Below are positions 16,242-26,681 of a stretch of 64,000 nucleotides of DNA, one piece after another. Each line of letters opens with the position of its first letter. Position 1 is the first letter of the stretch. The notes beneath the pieces were generated by a model that saw only the letters and a program-made list of their open reading frames with translations, did no database searches and was not told the DNA's origin. The DNA is from Bremerella cremea (GTDB taxonomy: Bacteria; Planctomycetota; Planctomycetia; Pirellulales; Pirellulaceae): positions 310,001 to 374,000 of the forward strand of contig NZ_QPEX01000010.1 in the NCBI RefSeq assembly GCF_003335505.1, given 5' to 3'. The position numbers and the translations under genes were made by a program.

Positions 16242-19200
16242 ATGTCAGGGGAAGATCTACGTCAGCCGTTAGAAAATCTCGCCGCCTGCCAAACGCCGCA
16301 CCTGATTGGTGTTCGTCACCACTCGGCCGCTTTGGCTCGCGCGATGCCAGCGCTGCTCGAAGCAATTCGTCCCGAGGCGATCTTGCTAGAGATGCCGCCA
16401 GATTTCGCGGCTTGGATTTCCCACCTTGGTCACCCAGAAATGACCGCGCCAGTGGCACTTGCTGCCTGCCATCGAGCCGAGCTTACTTCCTTCTACCCGC
16501 TCGCGGATTTCTCCCCCGAATTGGTTGCGATTCGCTGGGCAGCGCGGCATGCGGTGCCGATCATTCCTTGCGATCTTGACCTCGCCAGAATGCAAACCGC
16601 CGATCGGTTTGTTCCTGCATCTGAAGATCCATCAGAAGCCACAACACAACTGCAAGACGTCATCATGGATCGGCACGAGGCCCGTGACTTTGGCGAGTTG
16701 TGGGATAAGATTGTCGAAACCCCGGCGATGGGCAGCCCTCCCGAAGCCATTCGACGAGCGGCTCTCTATTTCGGTTGGCTCAGTCGTTCGTCCCGTTCAC
16801 TTTCCGCTGCCGATGCCCATCGTGAACAGGCAATGCGAGCAGCGATTACCAAAGCGCCGTCCCACTCGGTGGCGATTGTGGGGGCGTTTCATGCGGCCGC
16901 GTTGCTCCCGGAACCCCTTCTCTGGTCTCCTCCCGAGCCATTCTCGAAAGAAGCAGAACAGTATTGCGCCACGATAGAAACTTCAACCTCACTCATCCCG
17001 TACACCTTCGCACAACTTGACTCGCGCAGTGGATACCCGGCTGGCGTCTACGATCCTATTTGGCATCAAACGATGCTCCAAGCGACCAATGCCAGCGAGG
17101 CCAACGCGTTAGTCTCGGATTTGGCAGTGCGACTTAGCCGCCAACTACGTCACGCCGGCTACGTTGCCGGTTCGCCGGAAGCCATGGAAGTGGTTCGCGT
17201 AGCGATCGATTTAAGCCGCCTTCGCGGGCAAGCAGCACCCGGACGAGGCGAGTTTTTGGAAGCGATCCAAACCACGCTCGTGCAAGGAGACCTACTCGGC
17301 CGCGGCCGGGCCGTCGCTACCGCCGCTCAGCATGTCTTGGTAGGAACGCAGCGGGGCAAGCTGGCCCCAGGGACACCGCGCAGCGGGCTCGCTCCACACG
17401 TCGAAGAAACAATATCACGCTTGAGACTACCTGGCCCTGATTGCTTAGAGGAGGAAGCCCGCGAACTGCGACTAGACCCGCTGCGTTCCAAACTCGATCG
17501 TGCCCGAGCGGTGCTCTTTCGGCGATTGAATTTGCTTGGAATTCCGTATGCCACACGAACCGACACGAGCGGTATCGGCCTCCGCGAAAACCTGACCGAA
17601 GTCTGGCAGGTTCGCTGGACTCACGGAACCTCTGCCACCGTAGAAGCCGCCGCGATCTATGGCGTCACGTTGCTGCAAGCTGCGGAATCGGCCTTACGCA
17701 AAATCGGGGGCGAAGAAGAGCCCGACGCCAGTGGTCGCCTCCATCCCACGGTCACCCTCAGACGTTTGTTTGCCGCCGCAGAGTGTGGCCTGCCAGCCGC
17801 CGCCAAGCAGTACCTCCAAACGCTAGACGGACACTTTTTACATGCCGCCTCGACGCCCCAGTTGATCGAAGCCGCCTCGCTTATCGGGCGATTGGCGGCA
17901 GGGCATTTTAGTGGCCTACCTCTTCTCGAAGAAGATGCCGCCCCGCCAGATGTTCAACCGTTGACCGTTTCCGCCAATCTATTGAACAGTATTCCCTTTC
18001 TGGAAACGGCCATACGCAGCGCCGACGGGTTGCGTGGGTCGGATGACCCGGCCGATGTCGTCGCCCTCACCGAACTGATTGCACTGATCCATGCGACCGA
18101 CGAAAACGATTCGCCGCAGCTAGCCGCCGTCTCGCTTGGGCCTGCGTTACGTTCGCTGCTTTATCGCTTACGCAAAGAAGGATCTGCTCGCATGCAAGGT
18201 GCGGCTTGGGGTGGCTTGGCGATCACCGGTGAAGCCAATACCGAGCAGCTTTCGCAAGCCCTTTCCAGCTGGTACGACGCCGCCTCACACTATGACGGTC
18301 GCCAACATCTGCGCAGCCGCTTACAAGGGTTACTGGTTCCCCTGTTACCTCTGATTGAAGCGGAAGCAAGTTGGCTCGACGGGCTTCAAGTGCGGCTCGA
18401 AGCATCTGACGATTCCGAATTTCTGACACGTTTGCCAGCGCTGCGGGCTGGATTCGATTCGGTCTCGCCCAACGAGCGAGCCCGCCTGCTGACCGAACGG
18501 CTAGAGATCTTGGAACCAGACGGCCCAGGCAACATCCGCCGAATGCTGCTTGAAGATCCTTTGGCGATGGCTGCCGCCAGTTCAACAGATCGCGTCGGAC
18601 GAGAAGCAATCAGCAGATTAATCCCTGACTTTGTGATGCACGAACCAGGCAAGCACGATGCCTATGCTCGCCCGGTCACGGTGAGTGAACCTCCAGGGCA
18701 GATATCGCTGGCTGATCGCTGGCGGCTTGTATTAGGAGTTCAGGGAACCACTGGAAAAAAAAGTCAACGTGTGGCTTCGACGCTAGATGAACTCTATGGA
18801 GGCGCCGTTCGCCCAGGACGCGGTTACCACGACGACCTAGTCCCTTCCAACCGTGGCGGAACAGAAAAAGCGACTCCCACCGCGCGAGAATGGCTGCACG
18901 AACTATCCGGTTTGTTTGGCAAAGACCTGTGTGAGGAAATCGCCGCCGAGGCAGCCACAGGCAATCGCCCGGCATTGCTAGAGCATTTAGATGGTGACCA
19001 GGTTCGTCCGTCCGTGGCGTTGCTCGAACAGGTTCTCTCGCTCAAAGGCGCGCTGCCGGAGTCAGAGTTAGCCCTGCTGCGGCAATTAGCTCGCAAGATC
19101 ACCCAGCGTTTGGCCCAGCAGCTTGCCAATCGCTTGCGACCAGCCCTCAATGGTCTCAGTACGGCTCGCTCTACCCGACGCAAGCAGCGCAAGGTCGACT

Positions 19201-19817
19201 TTCCTCGCACGATACGCGAGAACCTGGCGACCGCTTATCGCCGCGAAAATGGCAGCATCGCTTTGGCTCCGCGTCGAATGTCGTTTCGAGCACCGAGTCG
19301 CAAGCAAATGGACTGGCACTTGATATTCGTCGTCGACGTCTCTGGGTCGATGGAGCCTTCGGTTATCTACAGCGCGTTGATGGGAGCAATTTTCTCGGCC
19401 TTGCCTGCGATTGATGTTCGCTTCTTTGCGTTCAGCACCGAAGTAATTGACCTGTCAGATCAAGTCGACGACCCTTTGTCGCTCTTGATGGAGGTTCAAG
19501 TTGGTGGCGGAACGCACATTGGCTTGGGACTACGAGCAGCCAGCGAAGCCGTGAAAAACCCATCACGTACGATCGTGGTACTGGTTTCTGATTTTGAGGA
19601 AGGAGTTTCCATTGGGCGCATGCTGGGGGAAGCTGCGACGCTTGTTGAGTCAGGCGTCAAGCTATTGGGGCTTGCGGCGCTCGACGACGAAGCCAACCCC
19701 CGCTATCACGCAGGCAATGCCTCAGCCCTAGCCGGCGCTGGTATGTCGGTGGCCGCGGTAACTCCCGAACGGTTGGCCCAATGGGTTGGAGATCAGATTC
19801 GAGGTGCCAACGCATGA
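16242..19817 (+). CDS. DUF5682/YehM-like protein fused to a C-terminal VWA domain (YehP-like)
   Basis: This 1191-residue soluble protein has two parts. Residues 1 to about 850 look like the DUF5682/YehM family: the start IGVRHHSAALARAMPALLEA, then ILLEMPPDF, a later ARHAVPIIPCDLD, IVGAFHAAAL, and a long helical region. After a basic linker (TRRKQRKVDFPRTIREN), residues about 1020-1190 form a VWA domain with an intact metal site: DVSGS near residue 1031, the threonine in GGGTHIG and the aspartate in VSDFEEG. In E. coli, as I recall, these are separate proteins (YehM about 760, YehP about 380 residues); the sum matches this length, so a gene fusion is likely. It presumably serves as the VWA partner of the upstream ATPase. 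The SWIM gene overlaps its stop by 4 bp. Confidence 0.83.
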   Translation: MSGEDLRQPLENLAACQTPHLIGVRHHSAALARAMPALLEAIRPEAILLEMPPDFAAWISHLGHPEMTAPVALAACHRAELTSFYPLADFSPELVAIRWAARHAVPIIPCDLDLARMQTADRFVPASEDPSEATTQLQDVIMDRHEARDFGELWDKIVETPAMGSPPEAIRRAALYFGWLSRSSRSLSAADAHREQAMRAAITKAPSHSVAIVGAFHAAALLPEPLLWSPPEPFSKEAEQYCATIETSTSLIPYTFAQLDSRSGYPAGVYDPIWHQTMLQATNASEANALVSDLAVRLSRQLRHAGYVAGSPEAMEVVRVAIDLSRLRGQAAPGRGEFLEAIQTTLVQGDLLGRGRAVATAAQHVLVGTQRGKLAPGTPRSGLAPHVEETISRLRLPGPDCLEEEARELRLDPLRSKLDRARAVLFRRLNLLGIPYATRTDTSGIGLRENLTEVWQVRWTHGTSATVEAAAIYGVTLLQAAESALRKIGGEEEPDASGRLHPTVTLRRLFAAAECGLPAAAKQYLQTLDGHFLHAASTPQLIEAASLIGRLAAGHFSGLPLLEEDAAPPDVQPLTVSANLLNSIPFLETAIRSADGLRGSDDPADVVALTELIALIHATDENDSPQLAAVSLGPALRSLLYRLRKEGSARMQGAAWGGLAITGEANTEQLSQALSSWYDAASHYDGRQHLRSRLQGLLVPLLPLIEAEASWLDGLQVRLEASDDSEFLTRLPALRAGFDSVSPNERARLLTERLEILEPDGPGNIRRMLLEDPLAMAAASSTDRVGREAISRLIPDFVMHEPGKHDAYARPVTVSEPPGQISLADRWRLVLGVQGTTGKKSQRVASTLDELYGGAVRPGRGYHDDLVPSNRGGTEKATPTAREWLHELSGLFGKDLCEEIAAEAATGNRPALLEHLDGDQVRPSVALLEQVLSLKGALPESELALLRQLARKITQRLAQQLANRLRPALNGLSTARSTRRKQRKVDFPRTIRENLATAYRRENGSIALAPRRMSFRAPSRKQMDWHLIFVVDVSGSMEPSVIYSALMGAIFSALPAIDVRFFAFSTEVIDLSDQVDDPLSLLMEVQVGGGTHIGLGLRAASEAVKNPSRTIVVLVSDFEEGVSIGRMLGEAATLVESGVKLLGLAALDDEANPRYHAGNASALAGAGMSVAAVTPERLAQWVGDQIRGANA

Positions 19818-21586
19818 GCGTAGTTCGTCCTACAGTATCAGGCGAGTTGGTCGCCACCATCATCGAAGCTGCTCCAGACCGTGTGCGTCGCCGCCTCGAT
19901 CGTTCCCCGGATGAAGCCACCAAATGGAATTGGCAACCACAAGACGACCAGTGGCAAATCGACACTGGAGGCGAAACGGTTCATCTTACCAGCCAACAGA
20001 TCAACCAGCTTGAGCAAGTTCGCTGCACCTGTTTACTGTCGCCCCATTGTTTTCATGTCATGGCTTGTCTGACGATCTTGGAGACGCACGCGATAGAGGA
20101 ACTCTCCGCCGCTGATCCACCGCTCGAAGAACAAGCCACAGAAGCCACCGAAGAACAACCAACAAGCGATGCCGTAAATCCCAAACAGCGTCAAGCAGCT
20201 GAAAGGCTGGAAGCACAAGTTGCTCGCGTGCTGCAAGTTGGCGTTGCCAATGCTGGTGTAACAATTCAAGCCGGTCTGCAGCGAAGTGTGCATCAGTGCC
20301 GAGCGGTTGGTTTGCACCGTGCTGCCAGCCTAGGAATACGCGTGATCACGGGCGTTACCCAATTAAGGGCCCGTTCGCCCCAAGCCGACCCACCACAATT
20401 GATCTCCGACCTGGCCGACTTGCTAGAAACGGCTCACCGGCTCGCCCATCAGCCGGCGCCGGAATCTTTCTGGATCGGAACGGCGCGCCGCGAACAGTTC
20501 TCGGTGCGTCCAAAACGCTTACACGGCTTGCTGGCCGAACCGGTCGTTTCGCGAAGTGGGCATGCCGGGGCGATTGCTTGGTTCCTAGGTGAAGATGGTC
20601 ACTTCTATTCTGCTTCCGACGTTCGACCAGGCGAGGCCCAACTAGCCTGGGACGCTTATCGTGGTGGAATCGAAATTGGGCCACTCGTTCAGCCAGGACG
20701 ATTACTGTCGCGCAGTCTCTACGTCGGCAGCGAGATGACCGCATCCACCGATGGCCGCCTCGGACGGGGCAAGAAGATTAAAATTGCTCCGCAAGGAGCA
20801 TCCTCTTGGCAAACCGAGATGCTAGAAAAACGTTTCGCCCAACCGCTGAGCGATCAATGGCAAGCGATCTACCAACACGTTGCCGTGCCAGTAGATGCCC
20901 GTCCGGCTGGGTGGGATTTTACTTTTGTGAAAGGGACGATCCAAGGAGCCAGTGGCCCCGAGCTTTTGCTCCAGCTTGCCGACGGGGGACAACTACGCTT
21001 AGGAATTGCGAACAATGACGAAGCGTTAGCGTTTCGCACTAATCTGACCATGCTAAGCCATGCCGCTGGGATGGCGATCAAAGTGATTGGTCGAACCTCG
21101 CTGGACGATCCAAGACTTCTATTTCCGCTGGCAATCTCTTGCGGTGCCGATGCTGCCGAGGAACCTTCCCAAGATGCCAAGCGACCGCAGCTAGAGCCAC
21201 CAGACGTGCTCTCGGGGCGGGTGATGCTGGGCTTCGACAAGCTCGAACGGAAGCACATCCGCTACGCTCAAGCGGCACCGGTTGTCTTCCCTCACGCAAC
21301 TGCATCGGCCCCAGACGATCCGTTGGCTCCGCTGGTGCGACGTACCTTGTCGGCCGCCTTGGCCGGGATAGCTGCCCCTCGACAAGCGAACATCCACAGT
21401 ATTTCCCAGGAAACCGCCCAGCTTTTGCGAAACGGGTTTCCGACGGCGGCCAGGCTTTTACATACCCTTACGCAAGGCTCTTTGAACCAGGCCCCCCAAG
21501 CCGCCGAGACCTTTCTGGCGGTTCAGTTATACCTGCGTGCTTGCCGATACGAACTAGCCCGGGCTCGGGCCACCTTGCACCCATAA
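19814..21586 (+). CDS. SWIM zinc-finger protein (YehQ-like)
   Basis: The ATG at 19814 overlaps the preceding stop codon (ATGA), giving 590 residues; this start is preferred over an in-frame ATG at 19781 because of the translational coupling. The SWIM zinc-binding motif CxCx5CxH is complete: C71, C73, C79 and H81 (CTCLLSPHCFH). SWIM domains bind nucleic acid or protein partners. A glutamate-rich stretch (residues about 95-120) precedes a long region of mixed alpha/beta character without a recognisable catalytic motif. Position and family match YehQ of the E. coli yehLMPQ group. It is probably the adaptor or target-recognition component of the ATPase-VWA module; this is inference. The gene converges on the 1695-residue protein gene with 7 bp between stops. 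Confidence 0.86.
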   Translation: MSVVRPTVSGELVATIIEAAPDRVRRRLDRSPDEATKWNWQPQDDQWQIDTGGETVHLTSQQINQLEQVRCTCLLSPHCFHVMACLTILETHAIEELSAADPPLEEQATEATEEQPTSDAVNPKQRQAAERLEAQVARVLQVGVANAGVTIQAGLQRSVHQCRAVGLHRAASLGIRVITGVTQLRARSPQADPPQLISDLADLLETAHRLAHQPAPESFWIGTARREQFSVRPKRLHGLLAEPVVSRSGHAGAIAWFLGEDGHFYSASDVRPGEAQLAWDAYRGGIEIGPLVQPGRLLSRSLYVGSEMTASTDGRLGRGKKIKIAPQGASSWQTEMLEKRFAQPLSDQWQAIYQHVAVPVDARPAGWDFTFVKGTIQGASGPELLLQLADGGQLRLGIANNDEALAFRTNLTMLSHAAGMAIKVIGRTSLDDPRLLFPLAISCGADAAEEPSQDAKRPQLEPPDVLSGRVMLGFDKLERKHIRYAQAAPVVFPHATASAPDDPLAPLVRRTLSAALAGIAAPRQANIHSISQETAQLLRNGFPTAARLLHTLTQGSLNQAPQAAETFLAVQLYLRACRYELARARATLHP

Positions 21587-21593
21587 ACCCGTC

Positions 21594-24500
21594 CTATTTT
21601 CTGCGGCTGGCTTTGGTCTTAACCTTCTTTCCCACCTCCTCGTAACGAGGTTCGTCCCCTTGGCATACGCGCTGCCAGGCTGCGGCAAACAATTCCTCGA
21701 ACGGTCGCAAGACCAGTGGGCCTCCTAACGGTGTGGATGAACCGCCATCGAGTTCAACCTCGACTAGCAGCGGCAGTTTCCAGGTTTCCAGCGACAACCA
21801 AGGGGCTTTCAACTCTTTCCATTCGCCAGGCAAAAAGTGGCTCCGACCAGCCCTGGCCCGCTTCGCTTCGAGAAGAAGCCCTTGCGCGGTCAATTCAGTG
21901 GCGGCCTTCTTATAGCGTGCTGCGGTCCAGTCGTTCCATTTACGAACATTCGCCGTGGTAGGGTCAGGCAGCGCCAACGTCTGCAGATAAAGCACAGCCC
22001 CGTCCTCGCTCAGCTTCCACTTCTTAGCGATGGCAGGCACAATCTCTGGTGCCAAATGCAAGGGGTTTTGAGGCCAAGCCCCCGGGTGCAGACCGTTTCC
22101 TAAGATCGCATCACGAAGCTTGCAGAAGCCGCTGCCTTGCAACAAAGCAATCAGGGGAAGATGGTTCCGTTGGCCTCCGAACGGATCTTCATCGAGACTA
22201 ACCAGCCATTGCAAGCGTTTTACCTCGTCGGCGGAACGAACTTTACCTACTCGGTAGCCGATCAATAAGGCGGGGGAATCTTGGTGCGCTGCTGCTACCA
22301 GCAAGCCATCATCGAAGCGAGCTATTTTATCTTTACCAATATTGGATTTACCCAAATGCTGATTGATCCAAGCGACCGAAAGTTCTTTCTTGTCTTTGGA
22401 ATAGAAGTACTTACTGCAGAGTTCCCACAACAAGTTTTCGTCTTTGATGACTTTGATCAACTGCTCAACGAGGGCGGGTACTGATTTACGAGCCTCGTGG
22501 CCAATAGGCGTGTCACAATGAACCATCGCCACCAATTGCGCTAACGTTTGCAGGGCTGCCGCAGTGACGGGATCAGCATTTAGCTGCCCTTTGATACGTA
22601 ACTCGTGGTTGCGAGTGTACTTAATTTTGTAGGCTTTGACCTGTAGCAATCCATGCTGCTTGGGATCAGTAGCGGCGGCTAAGATATGTTCGTGATCGAT
22701 ACAGCCCCACTTGTTTTGCCTAGCCAAGGAAGACAATAGCTTTTGATACTCGGCATCGAGAGGGATACGTTTGGGCATGTGTTGGTCCCATGCCTGACGT
22801 ATGGCCGCGAACACTGCGGTTTTATCCTCCGCAAAAGGAGCAGCCAGTCCTGACGCGACGACCGAATGGAAAAGCGCCTGCCGCACATTTTCGCTCAGGT
22901 TCGTTAAACTCTGTCGAGCGGCCTTGGCGTCGGTCATCTTGATACCGAGGGCATTGCGAATTTCGGACGGCAGGAAATTCGCTTCGTAGCCGTCGAAATT
23001 CAGACCGGCAATCCAAATCAATCCCACTTCCGCAGGCGAGGCACCAAGCTCAGCAGCCAACTCGACAAGTTCTTTCTTCGTCGGAATTGGCATCTTCTCA
23101 GCAGCATCGATCGCCTTGAAAAAAGCTTCGAAGTTTTCGGAATCAGCCTGAGGGAAAAGTTGTTGTTCACTCTTAATCACGAATCCTGGTGGCGTTTTTG
23201 GTATCTTCGCGGTGCTATAGCGTAGGATTTGATATTCGATTTTCCTGAAGGAATTAATTACAATAACAACAAATCGATCCTCCCCACTGACCAGCCCATA
23301 CGACGTGCCTGTGGGTTCACGGTCGTTGTTCGACTTTCCATTGGTATTCGTTTTCTGTGCGATTAACAAATCAAAACGACCAGGCAATTGGGCAATTCCC
23401 AATTCTCTTATGAATTTAAGTAATTCGCGCCAAGGCGGTTCTCTATCGGCTTTAAGACTGCAGCGTCCTGCTTGGGCACGCCAATAGGTTTGCCAAACTT
23501 TCCACGGCAAGTTGTTCAGCAAGGAAAACCACATATTTTTTGCCCTCGGCAAGGGGCCTGCCGGCTGTTCTTCCTGTAAGAAAACGGTAACAGACTTCAG
23601 ATGTTGGGCTAAAGAGATGGTGAAGTCGTTGGCAAAAGCGCATGGCAGTTTCCAGGTCTGTACCGCTTCGTCTACCTTTGTGTAGTTAACTACTGTTGAT
23701 ACCGATTTATTCTGTGCTTCGTTTACAAGTCGTTTGCGTGTCTCTAAAAAATCAGTGCGACAAGAGGCGGCAAACTGAACAACCCCTGCAATCCCACAGG
23801 CAAATCGATCTGGGATTTTCGGAAATAGGTTTTGAACCTTCTCAAAGACTTTTGCAGTTGATGGGGACGTCTCTATTTTTTCCTTAACGTCGTCTCTCAC
23901 AAAGCTACGTAAGACTTGGATGGCAGCTGCAGGTAAAACGGGGGACTGTTCGGATGGCTTTGCTGAAGTCTCACCTTGGCGAGCCTGATCTGCCGTATCG
24001 ACAAGTAAAGCGCAGTCTTGCAGGCTGATTTTACGCAGTTTCTTGGAGGTTGCTTCATGACGTGGTTTCAGCAAGTGCCAATATTCCAGTGGCAACACAA
24101 TCTCTTGGCCGCACGTGAAAGCAGAACGGTGGCCTTCCCACAAGGCGACTGCTGTGCGCCGTTCTGTATCAAACACCCCCTTCCCACGTCCATGGGTCTG
24201 CGCTAACAACAAGTAACCGTCTGCTCCGATACGCCGCAACATGCCAAGGGGGACCGCATCCTTCAACAAAAGATCGCCCAAGGGATTCTCCCAGCGGCGG
24301 CCATCAATCCCTTCTCCCACGTAGGTTCCATCACGGCGTTTGAAAACCTTCCAGCCAACCATGCCGTTCTTACAACCCAGTGGCGAGTCCTTGGCCTGCT
24401 CGGGAACTGGAAAGAGATAGCTCGAATCGAAATCGATGGTATCCCCATCTGCCGATTCCAACCAACTTGGCACGCTGGCTCGTCCAAGTTTACCGGTGTG

Positions 24501-26681
24501 CGGGTCGATCTCCTTCATCAACGTGCGGGATTCAAGATTGTCATCATATTCCCACTCGGTCCCCCAGAATCTCTCACCATCGTGAAAGTAACTTCGTGCA
24601 CATTGGGGCTGCTGGCTATCCCCTGGATGAATCGCTTGCTTGCCATAAAACAGACCACCATCCTCTAAAATGGTTTCGCGCATCCCGTCTGCATCTAGAA
24701 ATTTGTAGCTAGCTGGGTGGTGATTCGTAGGATCGCTAAGCCAGTAGAAATGGTTATTCCACTCTTTATCGCGATAATACACCGCTAAATCGGAACCGAC
24801 CGGCACGACACGTTGAAGTTCGATCTTCGGTGGTAAGCGAAGTTCACGCTTGGAGATCTTTCCAGAGCGATCGAGCACAAACGCGTGCGTCTTATTCCAC
24901 ACCACTACCTGCGGAAACAACAGAGCACAATTTTTTATCGAGTAAACGCTGGCCCCAACAGAAATCTCGGATTCTTCAACAAGCTGGTCAAACTCGGCCC
25001 ATCCGTATTCATCAACGATGCCACTTTGCAGTGTTAGCTGCAGCGAGGTATTCGGTTCGATAGCCGCGAGCTTCTCCGCGACTTCAGGAAAGTAGCGTAA
25101 CGTCTCGGGCCAGAAGGTTTCTTGCAGCAAAGCAAATGCTTCGCTGAAGCTGGCCAGTCCCGTGTTTTCTAATTGCCCCACGACTTCCAAAGCGTGCTCT
25201 CGCCAGAGCCTTAAAATCCCTTCGCGTTCTCCAGCTGCTTCAGGAAATGAGCGGCGTTCCCAATCGGTTCGCTGATAACCACGACTGTGCGACTTCCCTT
25301 TGCAAGTCAATGCGTTAGCCAATCCACGCTTGATCGCATCAGCAAAACGTTCATCCGCCGGCGCAAGTAAGAGATCTCGATTACGATACTTATGGTCTGG
25401 TTGTTCCATTAGCCAGCCGTTGAAGTCGACAGCCGCTTCCTTCGGTAGTGGCTGGACTTCGATCCCTAAATCGAGGCAGGTCTCGATCAGGTCGATATCC
25501 GCTGGTTTCGTATTCCAGCGAATACCGGTGCTAAGAGGGAGCGGAGCACCTTCCTTCTTCAAACGAGGCGTCAGCCGTTCTAGCATCCAAAAAACACGTT
25601 TAGGTATCGGTAGCTCGTGCCGAGAAATTCGACCGAACCAATCCGCAATCGGTTCCCCCAGCGGTGGTGCACCGAGGTGTTCGTCCTCCCACAGGAACTC
25701 AAAAACACCCCAGGCTTCAAGTAAATCGAGCCAATCCCATAGCTTACTTTCTTCATAAAGCTGAACCTTAGATTGGGTATACCGCAGCAAAGCAACTGCA
25801 AACGCCGAATTGCGCTGGACGATTCGACGGCAATAATGATCGCACCCTTTCCAAAATTGCATGGCTGCGCGGTCCATCGCAGGCGACTCGATGACTTCTT
25901 CTAGCCAGGATTCCAATTCGGCATCGGCGTCTAAATCGGCCGCTTTAGCAAGCTTGAGAAAATCCTTCGGCAGGCTGGCCCACGGAGCCATGCCACCTCG
26001 AGTTCGCCGCACACACAAGTCGCGGAAGATGTCATACGCTTCTTGCGGTGGGTATTGATTTTTTAAATCGTCGGTGTAATCGGAAAGGGCTTTTCCGGCC
26101 AGGCAACCAGCTAAGACGAATTCGAGAATGACATCACGTCGCCGGCTTCGATCCGACGGAAGCGCATGGACTCGCTCGGCTTCCAACGAACGATTCAAAG
26201 CCCTTCCGGCATACGTTTGATTCCCCAGTTCTTTGTAGGCCCGTCCTACTTCCTCCCAAAAGGGAGGCAAAAAGTGCCGTACCGAACGTCCTAGTTCCTT
26301 CGATAATTCATCGTAAATATCCCAGGCATGCCCTGGTTTTGATTTCGCCTTTCGATCGGCAGATTTCATTCGTTTCACCAGATCGAGCGCGTATTGGGCG
26401 TTATCTGGGTCGTTTGTGAGGGCCCATGCCGCGAAGCCTAAACTGCGTCGCTGCTCAATGGCGATCGGCTTAGAGATCTGGGGCGCTTCGAATCCGAGAA
26501 ATTCCATTGCCAGATCTTCGGCCTGGCCTAGGCGTGCCGAACTGATACGTACCAACGGACGATCGCCCAACGCGGGATGCTGGTACGTTCGCGCGACCAC
26601 TTCTTCCGAGCTACCCTTGTCGACCTTGGCCTTCACAGGAACGAGGCCACCTGCATTCAAGATCAATTGTGCTGTGCTCAT
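21594..26681 (-). CDS. Giant 1695-residue protein of unknown function, partner of a DUF4132-like protein
   Basis: I do not recognise a characterised function. The protein has no signal peptide or membrane segment and is predicted to be cytoplasmic. Residues 1 to about 560 are helical and tryptophan-rich. About 590-900 contains repeated beta-strand patterns that could be a propeller (VVVWNKTHAFVLDRSGKI, AVYYRDKEWNNHFYWLSD, YLLLAQTHGRGKGVFD). The rest is mixed alpha/beta. The last 250 residues, with GAVLYLQTLALPDPT and VRKWNDWTAARYKKA, recall large actinobacterial proteins encoded beside DUF4132 genes. A good GGAG ribosome-binding site precedes the ATG, which overlaps the upstream stop by 4 bp. 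Its convergent placement against the YehL/SWIM operon suggests a shared task. Confidence 0.72.
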   Translation of the reverse strand: MSTAQLILNAGGLVPVKAKVDKGSSEEVVARTYQHPALGDRPLVRISSARLGQAEDLAMEFLGFEAPQISKPIAIEQRRSLGFAAWALTNDPDNAQYALDLVKRMKSADRKAKSKPGHAWDIYDELSKELGRSVRHFLPPFWEEVGRAYKELGNQTYAGRALNRSLEAERVHALPSDRSRRRDVILEFVLAGCLAGKALSDYTDDLKNQYPPQEAYDIFRDLCVRRTRGGMAPWASLPKDFLKLAKAADLDADAELESWLEEVIESPAMDRAAMQFWKGCDHYCRRIVQRNSAFAVALLRYTQSKVQLYEESKLWDWLDLLEAWGVFEFLWEDEHLGAPPLGEPIADWFGRISRHELPIPKRVFWMLERLTPRLKKEGAPLPLSTGIRWNTKPADIDLIETCLDLGIEVQPLPKEAAVDFNGWLMEQPDHKYRNRDLLLAPADERFADAIKRGLANALTCKGKSHSRGYQRTDWERRSFPEAAGEREGILRLWREHALEVVGQLENTGLASFSEAFALLQETFWPETLRYFPEVAEKLAAIEPNTSLQLTLQSGIVDEYGWAEFDQLVEESEISVGASVYSIKNCALLFPQVVVWNKTHAFVLDRSGKISKRELRLPPKIELQRVVPVGSDLAVYYRDKEWNNHFYWLSDPTNHHPASYKFLDADGMRETILEDGGLFYGKQAIHPGDSQQPQCARSYFHDGERFWGTEWEYDDNLESRTLMKEIDPHTGKLGRASVPSWLESADGDTIDFDSSYLFPVPEQAKDSPLGCKNGMVGWKVFKRRDGTYVGEGIDGRRWENPLGDLLLKDAVPLGMLRRIGADGYLLLAQTHGRGKGVFDTERRTAVALWEGHRSAFTCGQEIVLPLEYWHLLKPRHEATSKKLRKISLQDCALLVDTADQARQGETSAKPSEQSPVLPAAAIQVLRSFVRDDVKEKIETSPSTAKVFEKVQNLFPKIPDRFACGIAGVVQFAASCRTDFLETRKRLVNEAQNKSVSTVVNYTKVDEAVQTWKLPCAFANDFTISLAQHLKSVTVFLQEEQPAGPLPRAKNMWFSLLNNLPWKVWQTYWRAQAGRCSLKADREPPWRELLKFIRELGIAQLPGRFDLLIAQKTNTNGKSNNDREPTGTSYGLVSGEDRFVVIVINSFRKIEYQILRYSTAKIPKTPPGFVIKSEQQLFPQADSENFEAFFKAIDAAEKMPIPTKKELVELAAELGASPAEVGLIWIAGLNFDGYEANFLPSEIRNALGIKMTDAKAARQSLTNLSENVRQALFHSVVASGLAAPFAEDKTAVFAAIRQAWDQHMPKRIPLDAEYQKLLSSLARQNKWGCIDHEHILAAATDPKQHGLLQVKAYKIKYTRNHELRIKGQLNADPVTAAALQTLAQLVAMVHCDTPIGHEARKSVPALVEQLIKVIKDENLLWELCSKYFYSKDKKELSVAWINQHLGKSNIGKDKIARFDDGLLVAAAHQDSPALLIGYRVGKVRSADEVKRLQWLVSLDEDPFGGQRNHLPLIALLQGSGFCKLRDAILGNGLHPGAWPQNPLHLAPEIVPAIAKKWKLSEDGAVLYLQTLALPDPTTANVRKWNDWTAARYKKAATELTAQGLLLEAKRARAGRSHFLPGEWKELKAPWLSLETWKLPLLVEVELDGGSSTPLGGPLVLRPFEELFAAAWQRVCQGDEPRYEEVGKKVKTKASRRK

